NCBI GenBank assembly: GCA_963793825.1
Contig: CAWCBE010000002.1
Coordinates: forward strand, 62,001-126,000
Length of the DNA stretch: 64,000 bases
Direction of reading: 5' to 3'
Source: RYN-230 sp963793825
GTDB taxonomy: Bacteria > Actinomycetota > Actinomycetes > Streptosporangiales > Streptosporangiaceae
Below, in pieces: positions 7,886-14,827 of this stretch. The notes beneath the pieces were generated by a model. That model saw only the letters and a program-made list of their open reading frames with translations. It did no database searches and was not told the origin of the DNA. The translations under genes and the position numbers were made by a program. Every line of letters starts with the position of its first letter. The first letter of the stretch is position 1.

Positions 7886-9843
7886 TTCAGTAGTCCCCGG
7901 TCATGGGGCGTAGTCAGAATTTGTGGCGTGTCGGAAGGACATTCCCTGGCGTATCCGCCGTAAGATCTGTGTATGATCCGAAGCGGCGGGAAGGTTCACG
8001 TAGTCAGAGTCAGGAAGACCGGGTACGTGGACCGGCAGGGCCGGGCCCGGGACTACTCCTCGGCCTACCTGCGGCGGACCTACCGGGAGGCGGGCACGGT
8101 CAAGAACGAGACCGTGGCCAACCTGTCCGCGCTGCCTGATCATGTCATCGACCTGATCGATGCCGGGCTCAAGGGCCAGCAGCTGGTGGCCGCCGGGGAG
8201 GCGGTGACCATCACATCCTCGCTGCCGCACGGGCACGTGGCCGCGGTGCACGCCATGGCCCGCCAGCTGGGCGTGCCCGCGCTGCTGGGCCCGGCAGGGC
8301 GGGCCCGGGACCTGGTGATGGCGCTGGTCATCTCCCGGGTCGTCAGGCCGGGCTCGAAGCTGTCCACCCTGGCCTGGTGGGATGACACCAGCCTGGGCGC
8401 TGACCTGGGCGTGGCCGGTGCCTCCACCGATGACATCTACGCGGCGATGGACTGGCTGGAGAACAGGCAGGACGCGATCGAGGCGGGCCTGGCGGCCCGC
8501 CACCTGGGCGTGGAGGCGAACCCGTCACGGATGGCGCTGTTCGACCTGTCCAGCTCGTGGATGGAAGGCCGGTGCTGCCCGCTGGCAGCGCGCGGCTACT
8601 CCCGCGACGGCAAAAAGGGCCGGCTGCAGATCGAGTACGGGCTGCTCACCGACCCGGCCGGCCGTCCGGTCGCGGTGCGGGTGGTGCCCGGCAACACCGG
8701 CGACCCGGCCGCGTTCACTGAGATCGTCACGGTGGTGCGGGAGAAGTTCAGCCTGGCCAGGATGGTCATGGTCGGCGACCGGGGCATGATCACTTCCGCG
8801 CGGATCGCCGCGCTGAACGCCGCCGGGGACGGCACGGCGCCGCGCGGCGGGACCTACCGGTGGATCACCGCGCTGCGTGCCCCCGCGATCAGGAAGCTGA
8901 TGGCCGGCGACGGGCCGCTGCAGCTCAGCCTCTTCGACGAGCAGGATCTCGCCGAGATCACCTGCGATGACTTCCCCGGCGAGCGGCTCATCTGCTGCCG
9001 CAACCCGGTGCTGGCCGCCGAGCGGGCCCGCAAGCGCGAAGACCTCCTGGCCGCCACCGAGAAGCTGCTCGCCCCGATCCAGGCCCGGGTCGCTGCCGGG
9101 CGGCTGGCCGGCGCCGGGCCAATCGGGGTCGAGGTGGGCAAGGTGATCAGCAAATACAAGACCGCCAAGCACTTCGACGTCGCGATCACCGATACCAGCC
9201 TGGCCGTCACCCGCCGCCAGGCGCAGATCAGCGCCGAGGCCGCCCTGGACGGGTTCTACGTGCTGCGCACCCCCGTCCCCGCCACCCAGATGGACGCCCC
9301 GGCCGTGGTCACCGCCTACAAGAACCTCAAATACGTCGAACGCGACTTCCGCTCGATCAAAGCCGATGACCTGGGCCTGCGGCCCATCTACCACCGGCTG
9401 GAAGAACGCGTCCGCGCCCACGTGCTGATCTGCATGCTCGCCTGCTACCTGACCTGGCACCTGCGCCAGGCGTGGGCGCCGCTGACCTTCACCGACGAGA
9501 ACCCGCCCCGCCAGGAAAATCCGGTCGCTCCTGCCCGCCGCTCACCGGCTGCGCACGCCAAAGCCTCCGCCCAGCATGATGCGGCCGGGCGGCCCTACCA
9601 CAGCATCCGCGGCCTGCTGGAGCACCTGGCCACCCTCACCCGCAACCAGGTCCGCTTCGCGGGCGCCACCGCCACCGTGCCCATGCTCGCCGAGCCCACC
9701 CCCGCCCAGCGCCAGGCCTTCGACCTGCTCGGCACCCCGATCCCGATCGCCTTGAAGTAGCCAGAACAAAAACCCGCCACCCCGGGAAAACACCAGGTCA
9801 GAACCGGAACCGCCTACCGAACTAGCCGTAACTTCGGTCTAGC
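7886..9843 (+). mobile_element. IS1634-like element, left end unclear
   Basis: The right end is suggested by TAACTTCGGTCTAGC at 9829-9843, which matches 12 of 15 bases of the right terminus of the second IS1634 element in the window (around 47733-47747). The corresponding left inverted repeat is not visible. In the second element it lies about 90 bp upstream of a shared leader sequence (around 45845), and the equivalent point here would fall inside the ATPase gene. The left tip is therefore probably truncated, diverged or replaced. The left boundary given is only the gap after the ATPase gene. Confidence 0.55.
7973..9760 (+). CDS. IS1634 family transposase
   Basis: 595 aa, full length for the family, with no frameshift. 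It has the N-terminal region shared with the second copy (YREAGTVKNETVANLS, LPHGHVAAVHA), a DDE core with LFDLSSSWMEG for the first Asp, MVMVGDRGMITSARI for the second, and DGFYVLRTPVPA with YKNLKYVERDFRSIK around the catalytic Glu. The C-terminus ends in the conserved FDLLGTPIP. It is clearly homologous to, but diverged from, the transposase at 45907-47667, so the two elements are separate arrivals rather than recent duplicates. Confidence 0.93.
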   Translation: MIRSGGKVHVVRVRKTGYVDRQGRARDYSSAYLRRTYREAGTVKNETVANLSALPDHVIDLIDAGLKGQQLVAAGEAVTITSSLPHGHVAAVHAMARQLGVPALLGPAGRARDLVMALVISRVVRPGSKLSTLAWWDDTSLGADLGVAGASTDDIYAAMDWLENRQDAIEAGLAARHLGVEANPSRMALFDLSSSWMEGRCCPLAARGYSRDGKKGRLQIEYGLLTDPAGRPVAVRVVPGNTGDPAAFTEIVTVVREKFSLARMVMVGDRGMITSARIAALNAAGDGTAPRGGTYRWITALRAPAIRKLMAGDGPLQLSLFDEQDLAEITCDDFPGERLICCRNPVLAAERARKREDLLAATEKLLAPIQARVAAGRLAGAGPIGVEVGKVISKYKTAKHFDVAITDTSLAVTRRQAQISAEAALDGFYVLRTPVPATQMDAPAVVTAYKNLKYVERDFRSIKADDLGLRPIYHRLEERVRAHVLICMLACYLTWHLRQAWAPLTFTDENPPRQENPVAPARRSPAAHAKASAQHDAAGRPYHSIRGLLEHLATLTRNQVRFAGATATVPMLAEPTPAQRQAFDLLGTPIPIALK

Positions 9844-9904
9844 CGGAGCATAAGCCGGTTGGCCAGCCCGGGAAAGGCGCTGACGGGCGGATGATCTCGC
9901 GCGG

Positions 9905-10744
9905 TCAGTAGCCGGCCAGGTGCTCGCCGTGGTCCAGGCGGCGGGCCAGGGTGGCCGCATCCGGCGCGGTGGCCGTGACCGCCACGCCCGGGCCGGCCAG
10001 CGGCAGCACGGCCAGGCCCTCGCTGACCGCTGCGGGCGGCTGCGGGCGGCCCTCCCCGGCCAGCACAACGCCCCCTGCGGCGCGCGCGCCTCCCAGCACG
10101 GCACTGCTGCGGTCGGTGCCGGGACAGCCGACGGTGAGCTCACCCCGGTACACCGGGGAGCCGGCCAGCGTGACGTCCAGCCGGCTGCGGCACTGCCCCG
10201 GCGGCTCGCCGTGCCGGCCCAGCACGATCTCCTCCCGCCAGCGCAGCGCCGCCCCGGTGCCGAGTTCGATGACGGCGAGGGTCTGGTGATCGCAGCCCGC
10301 GGCGGCCACGGCCGGCTGGGGGCCGTAGTCGAGCCGGCCGCCCGGGCCGACCCGCGCGGTGATCCGCAGCGCCGAGGTGCCGCGGTGCGGCCCGGGGAGC
10401 AGCAGCATCCCGGCCGCCGACCGGATCACCAGCCGCGACCCCGGGCCCACGTCGATGTCCAGGGCCAGGTCGTCCCCGCCGAGGGGACCGGCTGCCGCGC
10501 CGACCAGGTACACCCCGTGCGGGGTGTCGCGTAGCGCCAGCGGGCCGTCGGAGCGCAGCACGGTGATCCGGGTCCGGCCACCGCCGCCCGCCCGGGTGGC
10601 CACTGCCGCCCGGGCCCGCACGGCCGTCCGGGCCGTCACCCCGCTGCCCGCCTGGCCGGCCCCGGCCTGACCGGTGCCCGCCTGGCCGGCCCCGGCGTGG
10701 CCGGTGCCCGCCCCGCTGGCCACGAGCTTGGCTGGGACATTCAT
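9905..10744 (-). CDS. ureD: Urease accessory protein UreD
   Basis: 279 aa, last gene of the urease operon; its ATG overlaps the ureG stop by 4 nt. UreD (UreH) docks on apo-urease and, with UreF and UreG, delivers nickel. Family features include the beta-rich core with TPHGVYLVGAAAGPLGGDDL and GALRWREEIVLGRHGEPPG. An N-terminal segment of Gly/Ala/Gln repeats (GTGHAGAGQAGTGQAGAGQ, ~14-35) precedes the core and is not typical; it probably reflects repeat expansion in the DNA. Confidence 0.9.
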   Translation of the reverse strand: MNVPAKLVASGAGTGHAGAGQAGTGQAGAGQAGSGVTARTAVRARAAVATRAGGGGRTRITVLRSDGPLALRDTPHGVYLVGAAAGPLGGDDLALDIDVGPGSRLVIRSAAGMLLLPGPHRGTSALRITARVGPGGRLDYGPQPAVAAAGCDHQTLAVIELGTGAALRWREEIVLGRHGEPPGQCRSRLDVTLAGSPVYRGELTVGCPGTDRSSAVLGGARAAGGVVLAGEGRPQPPAAVSEGLAVLPLAGPGVAVTATAPDAATLARRLDHGEHLAGY

Positions 10745-11457
10745 GCCCCTGGGAGCGCATGACCAGGACCGTCATGTTGCTGCGGGTGCGGGCCGGGGGC
10801 GCCGGCGGACTGGGCGCGGACCCGGGCCCGGACCCACTCGCTGACCTCCGGCGCCCCCGGGCGCTCGCGCAGCGAGCTGAAGATCACCTGGCGGCCGTCC
10901 CGGACCTGCCCGGCATCCCGGGCCATCACCGACAGGTCGGCACCGACCTGGGCGGCCAGGTCGGTCTTGTTGATGACGAGCAGGTCGGACCGGCTGACCC
11001 CGGGGCCGCCCTTGCGCGGTACCTTGTCCCCGCCGGAGACGTCGAGCACGAAGATCTGCGCGTCGACCAGGCCCCGGCTGAACGTGGCGGTCAGGTTGTC
11101 CCCGCCGCTCTCGATGATCAGCAGGTCCAGTGGCGCGTGCCGGTGCTCCAGGTCCTCGGCCGCCTCCAGGTTGGCCGCGATGTCGTCACGGATCGCGGTG
11201 TGCGGGCAGCACCCGGTGCGGACCGCCCGGATCCGGTCGTCATCGAGCACGCCCGCCCGGCGCAGGAAGTCCGCGTCCTCGGTGGTGTAAATGTCGTTGG
11301 TCACCACGGCCAGGGCCAGTTCGTCCCGGAGCACCAGGCAGAGGGCGGCCACCAGGGCGGTCTTGCCGCTGCCGACCGGCCCCCCGACGCCGAGCCGTAC
11401 GGCCCGGCCGGGGTGGCCGCCGAGGGCCTGATGGGTGTCCGTGTGGTCATGACTCAA
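10741..11457 (-). CDS. ureG: Urease accessory GTPase UreG
   Basis: 238 aa from the TTG at 11457, giving an N-terminus LSHDHTDTHQ typical of UreG, with GAGG 9 nt upstream. The open frame continues to 11556, but that part is antisense-like. It is a SIMIBI GTPase that powers nickel insertion: P-loop GGPVGSGKTAL, VVTNDIYTTEDADFL, the metal-binding VRTGCCPHTAIRDD, and NKTDL for guanine recognition. It overlaps both ureF (11 nt) and ureD (4 nt), indicating translational coupling. Confidence 0.93.
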   Translation of the reverse strand: MSHDHTDTHQALGGHPGRAVRLGVGGPVGSGKTALVAALCLVLRDELALAVVTNDIYTTEDADFLRRAGVLDDDRIRAVRTGCCPHTAIRDDIAANLEAAEDLEHRHAPLDLLIIESGGDNLTATFSRGLVDAQIFVLDVSGGDKVPRKGGPGVSRSDLLVINKTDLAAQVGADLSVMARDAGQVRDGRQVIFSSLRERPGAPEVSEWVRARVRAQSAGAPGPHPQQHDGPGHALPGA

Positions 11458-12196
11458 AGAGGGCCACCTCTTCCCGCGCGTGCCGTTCAGCGAGCAGGTC
11501 CAGCCCGGGCGCGGACGGCGCTGGCAGGGCGGCCCAGCCGCCGCCGGCGGCGGCACCGGCGGCCGCCGCGGCCACGGCCGCCACGTCCGCGTCGTACCGG
11601 GCCAGCAGGCCAGTCACGCCCAGCGGGTCGAGCCCGAGCAGCCGGATGGCCGCCGAGGCCGGGCCGGTGATCGCGGCGGTCGCGGCCAGCATGGCGGCGT
11701 CCGCCGGGGTGCCGCCGGTGATCCAGGTGCAGGCACCCAGCACGACCGGGTGGAAGGGCGCAGCCGAGCCAGGGCTGGCCAGGCTGGCACCGGGCGATCC
11801 CGGTGCGGCCGGGCCAGGGCGGGCGCTGGCGGCCAGCGAGTCCAGTACCGGGTGCGGCCAGGCCGCCCGGGCCGCCCGCAGCAGTGCCCGGCCCGTCGCC
11901 TGCGCGGCGGCGCGTTGCGCGGGCGACGGGGCCCGGGCTGCCGCCTCCGCGCCCAGCACCTGCCAGCGGGCCGGCGCACCGGCGGCCACGTCGGCCGCAT
12001 GGGCGCAGGCCGCGGCGGCCAGCCCGGCGGCGGCCAGGCCCGCGGTGGCCAGCCGCCCGCGGAGGAAACCGTCCAGCCCGCCCTCGCCGCCGATCAGGCC
12101 GGCCACGGTGGCCGCCTCCACCCCGCCCGAGTGCGCGTGCCCGCCGGCCGGCAACCGTGAGTCGGCCAGCAGCAGCAGCGAGGCGGTCAGCGGCAT
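11447..12196 (-). CDS. ureF: Urease accessory protein UreF
   Basis: 249 aa, all-helical accessory protein that forms the UreD-UreF-UreG complex on apo-urease. It has the family start LLLLADSRLPAGGHAHSGG and a downstream Ala-rich helical body (PVVLGACTWITGGTP, RLLGLDPLGV). The ATG at 12196 overlaps the ureC stop and its own stop overlaps ureG. The body is unusually Ala-rich, as expected at this GC content. Confidence 0.9.
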   Translation of the reverse strand: MPLTASLLLLADSRLPAGGHAHSGGVEAATVAGLIGGEGGLDGFLRGRLATAGLAAAGLAAAACAHAADVAAGAPARWQVLGAEAAARAPSPAQRAAAQATGRALLRAARAAWPHPVLDSLAASARPGPAAPGSPGASLASPGSAAPFHPVVLGACTWITGGTPADAAMLAATAAITGPASAAIRLLGLDPLGVTGLLARYDADVAAVAAAAAGAAAGGGWAALPAPSAPGLDLLAERHAREEVALFES

Positions 12197-13938
12197 CAGA
12201 ACAGGAAGTAACGCTGCGCCAGGGGGAGCGTGGTGGCCGGCGCGGGCGCGACCGGGTCACCGTTGATGCGCACGGTGAACGTGTCCGGGTCCACCTCGAT
12301 CTGCGGCAGCGCGTCGTTCAGCGGCAGGTCCGCCTTGCCGCGGCCGCGCACGTCCACGACCGGGACCAGCGCCCGGCGCACCGCGATCCGCGCGGCCAGC
12401 CCGCTCTCGACCGCGGCCGGCGCGACGAAGGCCAGCGAGGTCGCGGCGGCCACCACCGGGGCCGCGCCCCACATGGGCCGGGGCAGCACCGGCTGCGGGG
12501 TGGGGATGGAGGCGTTCGGGTCGCCCATCGCGGCCCAGGCCACCATGCCGCCCTTGAGGACGGCGTGCGGCCGGACCCCGAAGAACGCCGGCTCCCAGAG
12601 CACCAGGTCGGCCAGCTTGCCCGGCTGCACCGAGCCGACCTCGCCCTCGATCCCGTGCGCCACGGCCGGGCAGATCGTGTACTTGGCCACGTAACGCTGG
12701 GCCCTCAGGTTGTCCGCCGGGAAGGCCGCCGACCCGTCACCGGGCAGCGCGCCGCGGCGCTCCTTCATGGCGTGCGCGGTCTGCCAGGTCCGGATGATGC
12801 TCTCGCCGATCCGCCCCATGGCCTGGGAATCCGACCCGATCATGGAGATCGCGCCCAGGTCGTGCAGGACGTCCTCGGCGGCCATGGTGGTCGGCCGGAT
12901 GCATGACTCGGCAAACGCCAGATCCTCCGGCACCCGCGGGCTCAGGTGGTGGCAGACCATGAGCATGTCCAGGTGCTCGTCGAGCGTGTTCACAGTGTGC
13001 GGGCGGGTCGGGTTGGTCGAGGACGGGAGCACGTTCGGGTAACTGGCCACGGTGATGATGTCGGGGGCATGCCCGCCGCCCGCGCCCTCCGTGTGGTACG
13101 CGTGAATGCCCCGGCCGGCGATGGCGGCCAGCGTCGACTCCACATAGCCGGCCTCATTCAGCGTGTCGCTGTGCAGCGCCACCTGGACCTGCCCGGCGTC
13201 GGCGGCACGCAGGCAGGCGTCGATCGCGGCCGGGGTGGACCCCCAGTCCTCGTGCAGCTTGAAGCCGCCCGCCCCGGCGGCCAGCTGCTCCGCGAGCGCC
13301 TCCGCCGACACCGTGTTGCCCTTGCCGAGCAGCAGCACGTTGACCGGCCATGGGTCGGCGGCCTCCAGCATCCGGGCCAGATGCCAGGCCCCGGGAGTCA
13401 CCGTGGTGGCCTTGGTGCCCTCGGCCGGCCCGGTACCGCCGCCGATCACGGTGGTGACACCCGCGCCGAGTGCCTCGTCGAGCAGTTGCGGGCAGATCAG
13501 GTGCACATGACAGTCGATGGCGCCCGCGGTGAGGATCCGCCCGTTGCCCGCCAGGACCTCGGTGGACGGGCCGATGACCAGGTCCGGGTGCACCCCGTCC
13601 ATGATGTCCGGGTTCCCGGCCTTGCCCAGCGCGGTGATCCGGCCGTCCCTGATGCCGACGTCGGCCTTGATCACGCCCCAGTAGTCCAGCACCACAGCAC
13701 CGGTGATGACCAGGTCAGGAGTGCCCTCGGCCCGGGTGGCCACCGCCTGTCCCATGGATTCCCTGATCACCTTGCCGCCACCGAACACCACCTCGTCACC
13801 GGCCCCGGCGGCGCCGCGGGCCCGGTCCTCGGTGATCTCGATGAACAGGTTGGTATCGGCTAGCCGGATCTGGTCCCCGGCGGTCGGCCCGACCAGGTCC
13901 GCGTAGCGGCCACGGCCGATCGACGGTGTCTCGCTCAC
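12196..13938 (-). CDS. ureC: Urease alpha subunit (catalytic)
   Basis: 580 aa, standard length. This is the nickel metallohydrolase that converts urea to ammonia and carbamate in the cytoplasm. Visible active-site elements: nickel-binding HVHLICPQ, the lysine to be carbamylated in GGFKLHEDWGS, ALHSDTLNEAGY, HTEGAGGGHAPD, and the flap/catalytic MVCHHLSPRVPED. All look intact. The ATG overlaps the ureB stop (ATGA-type overlap). Confidence 0.97.
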   Translation of the reverse strand: MSETPSIGRGRYADLVGPTAGDQIRLADTNLFIEITEDRARGAAGAGDEVVFGGGKVIRESMGQAVATRAEGTPDLVITGAVVLDYWGVIKADVGIRDGRITALGKAGNPDIMDGVHPDLVIGPSTEVLAGNGRILTAGAIDCHVHLICPQLLDEALGAGVTTVIGGGTGPAEGTKATTVTPGAWHLARMLEAADPWPVNVLLLGKGNTVSAEALAEQLAAGAGGFKLHEDWGSTPAAIDACLRAADAGQVQVALHSDTLNEAGYVESTLAAIAGRGIHAYHTEGAGGGHAPDIITVASYPNVLPSSTNPTRPHTVNTLDEHLDMLMVCHHLSPRVPEDLAFAESCIRPTTMAAEDVLHDLGAISMIGSDSQAMGRIGESIIRTWQTAHAMKERRGALPGDGSAAFPADNLRAQRYVAKYTICPAVAHGIEGEVGSVQPGKLADLVLWEPAFFGVRPHAVLKGGMVAWAAMGDPNASIPTPQPVLPRPMWGAAPVVAAATSLAFVAPAAVESGLAARIAVRRALVPVVDVRGRGKADLPLNDALPQIEVDPDTFTVRINGDPVAPAPATTLPLAQRYFLF

Positions 13939-14252
13939 CGGCCGCTGTCCAGGGGCCCGGCGTGCTCGGGCCGGAGCCCGGGAACGATCCGGCGACCGCC
14001 CAGCGGGACCAGCGACACCTCCCGGGTCACCCCGGGCTCGAAGCGGACCGCGGTGCCCGCCGGCACGTCCAGGCGGCGTCCCCAGGCGGCCGCCCGGTCG
14101 AAGTCCAGCGCCGGGTTAGCCGCGGCGAAGTGATAGTGCGAGCCGACCTGGACCGGCCGGTCACCGGTATTCGTCACGGCCACCACCGCCCGGTCACGTC
14201 CGGGGTTGAGCGGGACCGGGCCGGTGCCGTGCCGGACCTCGCCCGGAATCAC
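13935..14252 (-). CDS. ureB: Urease beta subunit
   Basis: 105 aa structural subunit. It has the hallmark TNTGDRPVQVGSHYHF and AAAWGRRLDVPAGTAVRFEPG. It sits between ureA and ureC with 4-nt overlaps on both sides, so the three structural subunits are translated as a coupled set. Separate small beta and gamma subunits are the usual bacterial (non-Helicobacter) arrangement. Confidence 0.95.
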   Translation of the reverse strand: MIPGEVRHGTGPVPLNPGRDRAVVAVTNTGDRPVQVGSHYHFAAANPALDFDRAAAWGRRLDVPAGTAVRFEPGVTREVSLVPLGGRRIVPGLRPEHAGPLDSGR

Positions 14253-14551
14253 GGGATCGGCCGGTGCACGGTCACCAGCTTGGTCCCATCCGGGAAGGTG
14301 GCCTCGACCTGGACGGACTCCAGCATTTCCGGGACTCCCTCCATGACCTCGTCGGCAGTCAGGACGCGCCGCCCGGCCTCCATGAGATCGGCGACGCTGC
14401 GGCCGTCCCGCGCTCCCTCCAGGACGTACGCGGCGATCACGGCGGTCGCCTCCGGGTAGTTCAGCCGCAGGCCCCGGGCCTGGCGCTCACGGGCCAGCCC
14501 GGCGGCTACGTGCAGCATGAGCCGCTCCTGCTCGTGAGGGGAGATCAGCAC
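14249..14551 (-). CDS. ureA: Urease gamma subunit
   Basis: 100 aa from GTG 14551; first gene of the operon ureA-ureB-ureC-ureF-ureG-ureD. Family motifs: LISPHEQERLMLHVAAGLA, ARGLRLNYPEA and VTVHRPIP at the C-terminus. The 276-bp divergent gap to the kinase gene at 14828 must hold the operon promoter; I see no clear NikR- or GlnR-type operator in it. No ureE or nickel permease gene is linked. Confidence 0.95.
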   Translation of the reverse strand: MLISPHEQERLMLHVAAGLARERQARGLRLNYPEATAVIAAYVLEGARDGRSVADLMEAGRRVLTADEVMEGVPEMLESVQVEATFPDGTKLVTVHRPIP

Positions 14552-14827
14552 GCTCGCACGCTACTTCCTGCCCGCTCCGGGCTAAAGGGCCGCAGAACCG
14601 GTTTACCCAGAATTAACCCGGCCCATCCAGCCGCCGCGGGGGGCCTGACCAGGTACTCCGCGGTGGCCGCCGCCAGTGGCGTGACCTGGCCGGGGCGGCC
14701 CGTTGCGCCGGGCCGCCGGGGGAATCATGATTCAAGGCGGCGCAGCAAACGCTGCTAGGCTTGGCTGCCTGCTCACGGAGGCCGACGTGCCTCGGCGTCG
14801 GCCGGGCACGCAGGGGCGGGGGACACG

